Below the pieces are notes generated by a model. That model was not told the origin of the DNA and searched no databases. It saw only the letters and a program-made list of their open reading frames with translations. The position numbers were made by a program, and so were the translations under genes. From assembly GCA_964252015.1 (NCBI GenBank), contig CAXULW010000017.1:8170-72169 (forward strand): a DNA stretch of 64,000 nucleotides, given 5' to 3'. This DNA comes from CAXSBR01 sp964252015 (GTDB taxonomy: Bacteria; Actinomycetota; Actinomycetes; Mycobacteriales; Jatrophihabitantaceae). Below, piece by piece: positions 14,816 through 23,195 of the stretch (the stretch's first letter is position 1; each line of letters begins with the position of its first letter).

Positions 14816-17764
14816 ATGAAACGCAATCGCGTAGCTCTCGTAGCTGTCCTGCTCGCCGTGTGGAGTTGCGTTTCGATTACGTCGACTCAGGTGGCAAGTG
14901 CGGCCGGGTGCGCTGCGACGAGTTACTCGTCCCAGTACTGGAACAACAAGACGTTAACCGGCACGCCAGTCCTCACTGGGTGTGAGACGACCACACCTAG
15001 TCACACGTGGTCAGGGTCACCGGCGGCCGGTGTCAATGCGGACAACTTTTCGATCCGTTGGACATCCACGCAGACCTTCACGGCCCAGAACTACACCTTT
15101 ACTGCCACTGGTGACGATGGCGTACGGGTGTTCGTGGACGGAGCTAAGGTCCTCGACGGGTGGAAGGATCAGGGAGCTACTAAGTACACCTCGACGGTGG
15201 CCCTCACTGCTGGGTCTCACACGCTCGTGTACGAGTTCTACGACAGCACCTATGACGCGGTAGCTCAGTTCTCATACGTAGGAGCGGGCGGCACGCCAAC
15301 TCCTACCCCCACTCCCACACCAACTCCCACCACCACAGCGCCTCCGGCTTCCTGCCCAGCAGCGCAGTACTCAGCCCAGTTCTGGAACAACGTAACTCTC
15401 ACTGGCACCCCGGTACTGACCCGTTGTGACGCCACAACTCCGAACTACGCTTGGGGCGCCGGCTCGCCGGGCACGGGTGTGAATGTGGACGGGTTCTCGG
15501 CCAGGTGGACAACGACACAGACCTTGCAGTCATCCGGCTACACATTCACCGCCACCGGTGACGACGGTGTCCGCGTGTTTCTGGACGGAGTCAAGATCCT
15601 GGACGGCTGGAAGGATCAGGGCGCAACCACGTACACGGCGGTAGTGACGCCAACGGCGGGTGCTCACTCGATTGTCTATGAGTACTACGACAGTACCTAT
15701 GACGCCACAGCCAAGTTCTCGTATGCAATGAACGCGGCACCCACGACTACGCCTAAACCCACTGCTACGCCAACCCCGACGCCGACAGCTACATCAACGG
15801 CTCCAACTCCACCCACTGGCTCGAATCTGATCGCTGACGCAAACCTCTCGCAGGGCAGCGGGACTCCCACGTGTTGGCAGGACGGGTCTTGGGGAACTGC
15901 CACCAAGACGGCCGCGTTGAGCACGGATGTACCCGCGGGCTCAGTGGCTGGCACACGGTCTTGGAAGATCGCAGTGACTAGTTGGACGAGCGGCGACACG
16001 AAGCTGTTGCCGTCTGACGCGGCCGCCTGTTTGAACTCGGTTGACCCAGCCAAGACGTACTCCCTGAGTGTGGCGTACAAGAACACCTCAGCTGCCGGCT
16101 TCATACCGGTTTTTGCCTCGTCCGGGTCCGGCTGGAACTTCTTTGCCACGGTGTCAAACCTCCCCGCCGCGGCTGCCTGGTCCACGGCCACCGCGGACCT
16201 CCCGGCGTTGCCCGCAGGCACGAAATCTCTTGCCTTCGGCGTGGCTCAGGGTGGTGTGGGCACGCTGCTCAGTACGAACTACTCGTTGACGGTCAAGGCA
16301 GCTACCCCGACACCTCCGCCCTCGTCCCTCGCGTCGACGGGTAAGTGGGAAGTCAGCTCGGTCAACAGCCCCGTTCGCAACATGCACACGACGCTGCTCA
16401 AGGACGGTCGCGTGCTGATGATGGCGGGCTCGGGCAACGACGCCAACAACTTTGCTGCCGGTACCTTCAAGACTTCCGTGTGGAACCCAAGCAACAACAC
16501 CTTCAAGGACATCCCGACCCCGTACGACATGTTCTGTTCAGGCCATGTCTTGCTTCCCAACGGCCAGGTTCTGATCCTCGGCGGGACTATCGGTTTCTCC
16601 GGTTACAACTCAGCGGCATACGAGGGAGCCAAGACGGCGTACGTCTTCAATCCCGCGACAAATGCCTTTACGAAGTTGAATGATCCGCAGGAGGGGCACT
16701 GGTACCCAACCCTTACCCGTTTGGCTAATGGCAATGTTCTTGGTATCGGCGGCTCGGACGAGCAGGCCAACTACGCCACAGACGTGGAAATGTTCAACTT
16801 CCAGACCATGTCGTGGCAGACGTACGGCCAGGTGCCGCAGACGAACTACTACTGGGGTCAGTACCCTTCATTGTTCCTTCTGGCCAACGGAAAGTTGTTC
16901 TATACGGGTGCACACACGTTCGGTGATCAGGTTGGTTCGACGGGTTCGGCGATCTACGACTGGCAGAGCGCCCTCATCGGTGCCGTCCCTGGCCTGCCAG
17001 ACAAGGACCTCAGAGACCATGCCGGATCGGTGCTTTTGCCGCCGGCCCAGAATCAGACCTTCTTGATTGCCGGCGGTGGCCACATAGATGCCGGTTCAGC
17101 ACCCACGAACAGTGCGGCTGTGATCAACATGAATGCCGCCAACCCGTCCTGGACTCAGATAGCTGATATGCCCGGTGGTGGCAAGCAGTACGTCAATCTG
17201 ACTACGCTCTTCGACCGCACGGTGTTAGAAGCCAATGGCGCGACCGGTACCAGGACCGGCAATGTGTTTACTGCGTCGATCTTCAATCCTGTTGGGAACA
17301 GTTGGGCCCAGAACATACCGGCAGATCCGGTGGGTCGTAACTATCACTCCACGTCGATCTTGATGCCTGACGGCACCGTCACGGTCATGGGCTCGAACCC
17401 TGCTGACGGGAGTTGGGAGTATCGAATAAGTACGTACTACCCGCCGTATCTGTATAAGGACACCACAAGACCAACGCAGAGCGGAGTGCCATCTAGCTCC
17501 ACGTGGGGCGGCTCGTTCGACTTCACGACCTCGGTCCAGAGTGGGCTCAAGATTAGTAGTGCTTCGCTGACTGCTCTTGGGTCAAATACCCACCAGATGG
17601 ACGTGAATTCACGGCTCGTGGATCTGCCGATAACTGGCTCAGGCAACACGTGGCACGCTTCGGTTCCGGCAAACGCAAACCTCTTGCCGGCTGGCGTTTA
17701 CATGCTGACCGTGTTGGACAGTAACGGCGTGCCTTCGGTTGCTTCGATGATCACAATTCAGTAG
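14816..17764 (+). CDS. GlxA-like copper radical oxidase with two PA14 domains
   Basis: A 982-residue secreted multidomain oxidase. Signal peptide 1-29; PA14 domain about 30-155; Pro-Thr linker; second PA14 domain about 180-305; another Pro-Thr linker; a carbohydrate-binding-like sandwich about 335-500; a Kelch-type galactose-oxidase/glyoxal-oxidase propeller about 510-860; and a DUF1929 C-terminal domain. Copper-radical residues are present: Cys574 (FCSGH) and Tyr630 (GHWYP) for the cross-link, Tyr843-His844 (RNYHS) and His926 (NTHQMD). In Streptomyces the homologue GlxA works with the synthase CslA to modify a hyphal-tip glycan; here the gene lies in the same operon-like run as a CslA-like synthase. 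The double PA14 is an addition I do not know from GlxA. There is no copy in unit B. Confidence 0.88.
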   Translation: MKRNRVALVAVLLAVWSCVSITSTQVASAAGCAATSYSSQYWNNKTLTGTPVLTGCETTTPSHTWSGSPAAGVNADNFSIRWTSTQTFTAQNYTFTATGDDGVRVFVDGAKVLDGWKDQGATKYTSTVALTAGSHTLVYEFYDSTYDAVAQFSYVGAGGTPTPTPTPTPTPTTTAPPASCPAAQYSAQFWNNVTLTGTPVLTRCDATTPNYAWGAGSPGTGVNVDGFSARWTTTQTLQSSGYTFTATGDDGVRVFLDGVKILDGWKDQGATTYTAVVTPTAGAHSIVYEYYDSTYDATAKFSYAMNAAPTTTPKPTATPTPTPTATSTAPTPPTGSNLIADANLSQGSGTPTCWQDGSWGTATKTAALSTDVPAGSVAGTRSWKIAVTSWTSGDTKLLPSDAAACLNSVDPAKTYSLSVAYKNTSAAGFIPVFASSGSGWNFFATVSNLPAAAAWSTATADLPALPAGTKSLAFGVAQGGVGTLLSTNYSLTVKAATPTPPPSSLASTGKWEVSSVNSPVRNMHTTLLKDGRVLMMAGSGNDANNFAAGTFKTSVWNPSNNTFKDIPTPYDMFCSGHVLLPNGQVLILGGTIGFSGYNSAAYEGAKTAYVFNPATNAFTKLNDPQEGHWYPTLTRLANGNVLGIGGSDEQANYATDVEMFNFQTMSWQTYGQVPQTNYYWGQYPSLFLLANGKLFYTGAHTFGDQVGSTGSAIYDWQSALIGAVPGLPDKDLRDHAGSVLLPPAQNQTFLIAGGGHIDAGSAPTNSAAVINMNAANPSWTQIADMPGGGKQYVNLTTLFDRTVLEANGATGTRTGNVFTASIFNPVGNSWAQNIPADPVGRNYHSTSILMPDGTVTVMGSNPADGSWEYRISTYYPPYLYKDTTRPTQSGVPSSSTWGGSFDFTTSVQSGLKISSASLTALGSNTHQMDVNSRLVDLPITGSGNTWHASVPANANLLPAGVYMLTVLDSNGVPSVASMITIQ

Positions 17765-17772
17765 GGGATCAA

Positions 17773-18276
17773 GTGCTCAAGCGTGTAGTGGTGGGGTTGT
17801 CCGTGGGGTCTGCGTTACTGGCGACGGGGTGCTCTTCGCACGGCTCTCCGAGCGTTAAAGGGACATCGACCTCCGGGCAGTCATTGAGGTCGGCAGCTAT
17901 GGGCTCCGGGGGACCAGCGACTCACCCGACTGTGACTGCTCGGGTTGCTACCGTGGCTCCGGATGCCAAGGGTGTGAATCAAGGCACCAAGAAACAAGCA
18001 ACAAAGATCAAAATGGTCAGGCCTCCGGCTCAGTCGGGAGCGCAGGTGCCGCCAACTGCGGGCTGCACGGCGGGGTACGGGCGCGGCGTGGTGTGTCTGC
18101 CGATCACGCCTCCGAGCGCGGGGGAGATGGGCATGACGGTTAAGGAGATGCCCTGGACGTGCTCGGAGGTTCGTCTGTATTTCCCACAGGGGGTGGTGCT
18201 GACCAAGAAGGGGGTCGATCCAGCGAGGTTGGACGGCAACAAGGACGGCATCGCCTGTGGAAAGGGTGACGTTTAG
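17773..18276 (+). CDS. Excalibur-domain lipoprotein
   Basis: A 167-residue protein with a lipoprotein signal (VGLSVGSALLATGC, modified Cys at about residue 20), a low-complexity Ser/Thr/Lys-rich middle and a C-terminal Excalibur-like calcium motif (DPARLDGNKDGIACGKGD). Excalibur domains occur at the ends of many actinobacterial surface proteins and are thought to bind calcium. The GTG at 17773 has GGGGATC just upstream and follows the oxidase gene by 8 bases, so it probably belongs to the same transcript. It may act as a surface partner for the oxidase or polymer. Nothing in the sequence suggests catalysis. Confidence 0.75.
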   Translation: MLKRVVVGLSVGSALLATGCSSHGSPSVKGTSTSGQSLRSAAMGSGGPATHPTVTARVATVAPDAKGVNQGTKKQATKIKMVRPPAQSGAQVPPTAGCTAGYGRGVVCLPITPPSAGEMGMTVKEMPWTCSEVRLYFPQGVVLTKKGVDPARLDGNKDGIACGKGDV

Positions 18277-18306
18277 GGCTCGCGGGCCGGGACCGGCGAA
18301 TCGCCG

Positions 18307-19440
18307 TTACGGCATGGTGACGGTGGCCGTGGTGGCAGGACCGGTACCGACATCGGTCACAGCGGCCACAGTCAGGTGATACGCCGATGCGGGCTTCAAC
18401 GCGCTGAACACGAACGACGTGACCGAGGGCAACACGGTGGTGGAGTAGGCCCCTGACCCGTTGGCGTCCGTGCCGTCACGGCTCACCACGTACCCGGTGA
18501 TGGGGCTGCCGCCGTTTGACGCGGGAGCGCTCCAGTTCAGCGACGCGGAAGTGGCCTGGGTGGGTGGCACCGGCCCTGGCCCCGGCCCCGCCGTACCCGA
18601 GGGCAGACCAGCGGGTTGAGTGGCCAGCCCCGCCTTCACCGCCGCGAACGTGGCGCCGCCCCACGTGAAGGCACCCGTCTGGAACATGGCAACGCATTGC
18701 AGGCGCGGGAACGTCGAGGCGTAGATGGACTTCACCCAGGACGCTTGTGCCGAGTCGGATTGGTTGTTTCCATACCCGGTCTCGCCCACCCAGATGGGCT
18801 TGGTCGGGTCGAGAGTGGTCAGGAAGTTATAACTCGGCTGGAACTTCCCCTGGAACGTCGTGTCCCCACCGTAGTCGGGACCACCGTAGGCGTCAGCACC
18901 GATGACGTCGACGTAGCCGCTGCCGGGGTACAGGCTGGCTTCCGTGCACGGGGCGTTCATGCACCAGTACCACTTGACCTTGTTCCCCGGGTCGACCGAA
19001 CGGCCCACGGTGACGATGTGTTGCCACGCCTGCTTCCACTGGGCGGCCCCGCCGGAGACGGAACTGCCCGACGTGCCGGGCTGCCATGGATACCAGCCGG
19101 AACCGTTGGCTTCGTGGAAGAACCGGATGTAAACCGTGCCGTTCGTATAGGCCGCCGCACCCGAAACGAAGTTGCGGATCTGGGTGTCGTACTTGCCCTT
19201 GATGATGTCCGCGAACGACGGGGAACCCGAAATGGACCCCTGCCACCATTCCCAGCACATGAGGATGTCGTAGTTGCCCTTGGCCTTCAGCGCCGAAGCG
19301 ACGTCGCTGGGCCAGCTGGAAAGATAGTTGTAGAAGAACGAGGCCACTGGGACCTTGTGGCCGGCGGAGTTCTCGTCCGACGTGATGCCGGCGACTGAGC
19401 CGTTGAAAAGCCCTGTGTAACCCGTGGTGGCGAAAGTCAT
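18307..19440 (-). CDS. GH26-like domain plus C-terminal Fn3, no own signal peptide
   Basis: A 377-residue protein: GH26 catalytic domain (about 1-280) with Glu110 in RFFHEANGSGWYPW and Glu220 in WVGETGYG, a Gly-Pro linker and one fibronectin type III domain (about 295-377). There is no signal peptide. Directly upstream on the same strand, 11 bases away, a separate gene (19452-19937) carries a Tat signal and an Fn3 domain and then stops. In unit B the same Tat/Fn3 start runs without a break into a GH16 domain (33318-34616). So this gene is probably the detached catalytic half of one secreted enzyme. AAGGAG sits 8 bases before the ATG, so it could still be translated on its own but would stay in the cytoplasm. 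Confidence 0.78.
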   Translation of the reverse strand: MTFATTGYTGLFNGSVAGITSDENSAGHKVPVASFFYNYLSSWPSDVASALKAKGNYDILMCWEWWQGSISGSPSFADIIKGKYDTQIRNFVSGAAAYTNGTVYIRFFHEANGSGWYPWQPGTSGSSVSGGAAQWKQAWQHIVTVGRSVDPGNKVKWYWCMNAPCTEASLYPGSGYVDVIGADAYGGPDYGGDTTFQGKFQPSYNFLTTLDPTKPIWVGETGYGNNQSDSAQASWVKSIYASTFPRLQCVAMFQTGAFTWGGATFAAVKAGLATQPAGLPSGTAGPGPGPVPPTQATSASLNWSAPASNGGSPITGYVVSRDGTDANGSGAYSTTVLPSVTSFVFSALKPASAYHLTVAAVTDVGTGPATTATVTMP

Positions 19441-19451
19441 TGGTTTCTCCT

Positions 19452-19937
19452 TTATCCGGGAATTACGGTGGCGGTGACGTTCGTGGGTAGTGAAGGCAGC
19501 GACGGTGGCGGCGGGGTCGACGGGGGCGGGGTGGTCGGGATCGTGGCCGGCTTCGACGCTGCGACACCGGCGCCCCGCGCGTTTACCGCGGCAACGGTCA
19601 GGTTGTAGGTGGATCCTGGAACCAACCCGCTGAACGTGAAGGACCGCGACGAAGCGGCCACCGTCGTCGTGTACGCGCCGTACCCATTGGAATCGACACC
19701 GTCACGGGACACGCGGTAGCCGGTGACAGGTGTACCGCCGGTCTGCGCGGGAGGCTGCCACGTGACGGTCGCCGACGTGGCAGCAGTTGAGGTGGCAAGG
19801 GAGCGGGGGACACTGGGTCGTGTAGTCGCAGCCTCAGCGGTGCCGGAACGCTCGGTGATAAACGCACCCACGACGCCCACGACGGCGGCTTTCAGGCAGG
19901 TACGGCGGGAGAGCATAGCGGTAGGCAGTAGCTCCAT
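19452..19937 (-). CDS. Tat signal plus Fn3 module, probable detached N-terminal half
   Basis: A 161-residue product: twin-arginine signal (MLSRRTCLKAAVVGVVGAF), one Fn3 domain (about 42-130) and a Pro-rich tail ending TNVTATVIPG at a TAA. The paralogue at 33318-34616 begins with nearly the same sequence but continues into a GH16 enzyme after the Pro-rich linker. Here the frame stops and the GH26 gene starts 11 bases later in another frame, which stays open across the junction. A single-base indel near 19450 would rejoin them. AAGGAG upstream supports the ATG at 19937. By itself the product would be a secreted Fn3 protein without catalysis. Confidence 0.7.
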   Translation of the reverse strand: MELLPTAMLSRRTCLKAAVVGVVGAFITERSGTAEAATTRPSVPRSLATSTAATSATVTWQPPAQTGGTPVTGYRVSRDGVDSNGYGAYTTTVAASSRSFTFSGLVPGSTYNLTVAAVNARGAGVAASKPATIPTTPPPSTPPPPSLPSLPTNVTATVIPG

Positions 19938-20433
19938 GTCAGGCTCCTTTGGGGGGGTGGATCCGGCGCGACGCCGCAGTCGGAATCGGGTAATTCCTCG
20001 ACCTCGGTGGTCGAGTGGTCGGTCGCTTTCGGTCTGCGTGACGAGCTGGTCGGTGATCGAGTCGTGACCTTGGGGGGTAGGTCATTGCGTGCTCCTCAGG
20101 GCGTGAGGGGATACCGGGCCAGCGGATACCGGACCGGGCGGAGGTGCGCAGGGACTAGCTTGGAACGTTGCCCCGGATAGACGGGAAGCCGCATATCCTG
20201 CAGACTTCTAAGGTCTTGGGGTGTCAGCACATTTCTCAGTGCGGCTACATTCGAGTATCCGCCGCAGCTTTTCACGACGGAAAGCGAGATGCGGTTTACC
20301 ATGACTTAGCGCATGCGGCCGCACCGGAAAGGGAGGACTAAAAGGTTTGGAAGGCGGTGGACCGCCGCCGCCTCGTCAACTTTCGCACGCGGCACGTCTT
20401 GATCGGAAATCCAGCTTGGGGAACGGAGGCACT

Positions 20434-20583
20434 ATGCGTCACACGTTTCTCGTTTCGATATTGCTGCCCGGGGATCAGCCTCTTGTCTCCCCGTCCGACC
20501 GAACTCTAGGCGGTTCTGGTAGCGGCGCAACTCAAAGCGATATCAAAAATTCACTTAGCCGAGATCTTAATACCCGCCCATAA
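20434..20583 (+). CDS. Short conserved reading frame in duplicated spacer, unit A
   Basis: A 49-codon frame starting ATG with GGAGG five bases upstream (gaacggaggcactATG). Residues 13-20 read GDQPLVSP and are shared with the unit B frame at 35413-35514, which also starts MRH at the same distance and has its own GAGG. The two frames diverge after about 25 residues and end differently. This is either a genuine small peptide, the broken 5' end of a lost gene, or chance overlap with the conserved hairpin at 20470-20492. I recognise no family. Confidence 0.35.
   Translation: MRHTFLVSILLPGDQPLVSPSDRTLGGSGSGATQSDIKNSLSRDLNTRP
20470..20492. other. Conserved hairpin, unit A copy
   Basis: GGGGA (20470-20474) pairs with TCCCC (20488-20492) across a 13-base loop tcagcctcttgtc. 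The unit B copy has the same stem and loop length at 35449-35471 with only two loop changes, although nearby sequence has drifted. It could be an RNA structure or reflect coding constraint in the overlapping short frame. Confidence 0.4.
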
Positions 20584-20639
20584 CCAACAAACTTCCGACA
20601 GTGACCCCCGCGCTCAGCAAACTGGTTGCGGGGTCGCGA

Positions 20640-20860
20640 CCGGGACGAAGGTGAGCAGTGGTCGCGGGCATGGCCGGCGGGGCCGACCCGATCGCCGGCC
20701 GATCTGGACCTGCCACGTCACGGTGGGAAGGCCTGGCTGTCCACCGGGGTCCGGGGCTCTCGACGCTGGGCACGTTGCTGCGGGCGTTCGGTTCGGCCGC
20801 GTCGGCGCGGTTTCGGCCCGATCATCTCCTCGGGCGGACCGGCGCCCACCATTCCGGCAG
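20640..20860 (+). pseudogene. IS1380-family transposase remnant
   Basis: Pieces of an IS1380 transposase N-terminal region appear in successive frames: VVAGMAGGADPI, then DLDLPRHGG, then STLGTLLRAFG. In intact elements these form one stretch of the kind AGADxIDDxDLLRHGG...APSTLGTFLRAF. At least two frameshifts separate them, and the rest of the element is missing. GC content rises sharply over this patch against its surroundings. It lies between the end of unit A and a GH16 gene, so it may mark an old recombination or insertion point. Confidence 0.55.
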
Positions 20861-20940
20861 TTCGACTCCGTATTCTTTGTACATGGGTGCCAGCGACGTG
20901 CGGCATTTACGCAACGTCCTTTAGACAGGAATTCATAGAC

Positions 20941-21936
20941 GTGGCAGTCTCTCGGCGCGAGTTTGGTGCGCTTAGTCTCAGCGCTGTTGCTGCCTCCTTA
21001 CTGACGGCGTGCTCGTCAGCGGCATCGGTCAAATCGACAACACCGGCGGCGTCCCCGCCCAAGCCGGTTAAGTCAACACCGGCGGCATCACCGCCCAAGC
21101 AGGTTAACTCGACACCGGCGGCGTCACCGCCCAAGCTGTTGTGGTCGGATGAGTTCGAACGTCTGGACCTCGTGACCGCGGCCAACCCGAATGGCGCGTG
21201 GGCGCCGCGCGAGCCTAATCGTCCCGTCGGACAGGGGTATCCGGATCTGGGGGCGAGCGGGACGAACTGTTGGCTGGCTACGCCCGAGCAGGAGCTGGGA
21301 GGTACGGCCTACAACCCGTTCTCGGTGGCGGATTCCGTCCTGTCCATTACGGCCAGGCCCACGCCTGCTTCGGCCCTGGCAGATGCTCGCGGGTGTCCGT
21401 GGCTGGGCGGTCTACTCGTCAGTAACACCAACCTCCCTGAGTTCCGCTTCGGCTATGGGTATTACGAGTTCCGGATGCGTTTCCCGGTGACCGGCAAGGG
21501 CATGTTCCCGGCGTTGTGGTTCTACGCGGCGCACGGGACGGAGGATGCAAAGGCGGATGCGGAGATAGACCTGGTTGAGGTTTTCGGTGATGCAGACGGT
21601 CAGCCGTGGGCTTCATCGCTGCACGCATTGGACAGTGAACGGAGGGGCCCGCAGCAGCAGGCGTTCATTTCCGAGTACGAGGACACCAAGAGCTGGCACA
21701 CCTACGGCATGGAGTGGACTGAGGAGCGCTTGAACTTCTACCGGGACCGTGTGCTGGTCCGCTCGGTGACCGGAGAGATGCCCGCGTTCTTTGCTGGTAC
21801 GGAGATGTCTATCCGCATGGATTACTCCATGAATGCCGAGTTCTTCTCCGCCGACCACAAGTCTGACTCGTCCACGCCGTCCGAGTTGACGATGGAAGTG
21901 GACTACGTCCGCAAGTACGACAAGGCGTTCTCCTAA
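20941..21936 (+). CDS. Secreted GH16 lipoprotein hydrolase
   Basis: A 331-residue enzyme. The N-terminus has an RR-type signal with lipobox (SRREFGALSLSAVAASLLTAC, Cys24), followed by three copies of a Ser-Thr-Pro-Ala-Ala-Ser-Pro-Pro-Lys unit (about 31-66) as spacer, then a GH16 domain. Catalytic EIDLVE motif with Glu208, Asp210 and Glu213 is intact. GH16 enzymes cleave or transglycosylate beta-1,3/1,4-glucans and galactans. It would be tethered outside the membrane. The GTG at 20941 puts the twin arginine near the N-terminus as expected. Its closest relative in the window is the GH16 of unit B (26789-27652), sharing WSDEF, NPNG, NPFSV and YVRKYD, so it looks like a displaced member of the same set. 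Confidence 0.85.
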   Translation: MAVSRREFGALSLSAVAASLLTACSSAASVKSTTPAASPPKPVKSTPAASPPKQVNSTPAASPPKLLWSDEFERLDLVTAANPNGAWAPREPNRPVGQGYPDLGASGTNCWLATPEQELGGTAYNPFSVADSVLSITARPTPASALADARGCPWLGGLLVSNTNLPEFRFGYGYYEFRMRFPVTGKGMFPALWFYAAHGTEDAKADAEIDLVEVFGDADGQPWASSLHALDSERRGPQQQAFISEYEDTKSWHTYGMEWTEERLNFYRDRVLVRSVTGEMPAFFAGTEMSIRMDYSMNAEFFSADHKSDSSTPSELTMEVDYVRKYDKAFS

Positions 21937-22174
21937 ACCATCAATCCGAAGAGCGCGGGTTAGCGTCCACAGTGCCGTGATCGGGATCGCCAAGCGGCGA
22001 GGGATCACTGCAAAGGCGGTTTGCGGCGACATGCGCATCGAGGATGACGCGAGCGCGGGAAGGACCGGCCGAGTAACCACGCGACGACGGGCCGCCCAAC
22101 ATTCGACCATGACCGGCGTCATCGTTCGACGGCAAGCTTCACGACTTACCGTCGGCGGGGCGAGCCGCTTGCCG

Positions 22175-22540
22175 TCAGTCGAGCTGGCGCAGGCCCGGCA
22201 CGACGTCGGCGATGAACTGGGTGAGGAAGTGCTCCTGGTCGTGGCCAGGGCCGTGGAACACCAAGCGGTTCAAGCCGGAGTCGACGTAGGGCTCGATCGC
22301 GGCCAGGGCGTCGTCAGGGTTCGAGGCGCGCGGTTGTAGGAGAGCTTGATCTCGATCATCCGGTCGATGGCGTCCTTGGGCCGCCCCGCCGCTTCCAGGC
22401 CTCGGGCGACAGTGGGCAGCAGTTTCTCGGTGTAGAGGCCCATGCCTGTGCCGCTGGTGCAGATGAACCGGTCGGCCGAACGGCCCCCGTAGCGAGCGAC
22501 GACAGGACCACCGGCAGCGCCATAGGTCGGGACGGGCTGG
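22175..22540 (-). pseudogene. Truncated fgd copy at left edge of unit B
   Basis: Minus-strand sequence matches the fgd gene at 5189-6193 in two pieces. One frame has AAGGPVVARYGGRS and DRMIEIKLSYNRA; the other continues NPDDALAAIEPYVDSG and ends DVVPGLRQLD. About half of the N-terminal part is absent and some 57 residues between KLSY and NPDD are missing with a frame change. Several substitutions at otherwise conserved sites show it has been free to drift. It lies in the same orientation and position relative to the glycan genes as the intact fgd does in unit A, so it is a relic of the duplication. Confidence 0.85.
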
Positions 22541-23195
22541 TCTTCGGTGCCCAGACCAGCCTGTGGCCGGCCAGCTGCCGTTGAGTTGCTCCATCCAAGA
22601 TCAATTAGACACGGGCCAGCGAAGTGCGTAGCTTGTGGATCGATCAAGTGCCGACAGCACCGGATCACTTAATGGATGACGCTTGTGTCGGGGGGTTCAA
22701 GCTGATGGATCATGGAATTTTGGCGCGCCGAATCAGGTCGGGCGTGACCCTAGGCTGTTCGATGTCCCGGCTGTTTTGACATACGGAACAGCCGCTTGGG
22801 CGAAGTTGGAGCGTTCAACATCCTCGGCTTCGGCTTAGCAACGGCGCATTGCCTGCTGATGGTGACTCATCTCACAATTCGGTGGCTTCCTGATCGTCTT
22901 AACCGGTCGGCGGTGTAATCCTGATGGTGCGGCTGGGCGCGAGGATCGGTGCGCACACAGCTTAGCTGTCGGAGCAGCGCCGCGGCCGGCGTCGGCCTCA
23001 CTTAACGCCCGATCGCACAATCGCGAGGGCCGTGGATAAGGCCAGGCCCGATAGGGGCGACCTCTCTTGGCTGGTCATTACCGGGGTTGGCTGGTCGGCT
23101 AACCCGACTCAAACCTACTTAATCAGTTCGCTGAGACTGAGTGTTAAAGCGCGTTAGGCCGCGTGCCTAACGGCACGAACCATGGGGGAAATGTC
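22541..23195. other. Intergenic leader of glycan unit B
   Basis: About 650 bases with no convincing gene, corresponding to 6194-7161 of unit A but shorter. The conserved block lies at 22673-22749. Downstream of it the two leaders are hard to align, apart from short matches such as cggagcagcg and the purine-rich site before the deacetylase gene. Confidence 0.5.
22673..22749 (+). promoter_or_regulatory. Conserved leader block of glycan unit B
   Basis: Counterpart of 6570-6647. Here the short peptide frame starts with ATG 22676 and reads MTLVSGGSS with its stop overlapping an ATG as TGATG (22703-22707). Compared with unit A, the start codon (GTG/ATG) and one valine codon (GTA/GTG) differ without changing the internal residues. 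No good ribosome binding site precedes it. Confidence 0.5.

Larger units (their letters stand above)
19938..20639. repeat. Long non-genic region, similar to 34617-35600
   Basis: About 700 bases upstream of the minus-strand Tat/Fn3 gene. Sequence matches the region upstream of the unit B Tat/Fn3-GH16 gene in patches, strongest over 20400-20600 against 35380-35585. It includes a hairpin and a short conserved reading frame, listed separately. Beyond these I see no gene. It should hold the promoter of the minus-strand hydrolase. Confidence 0.55.
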
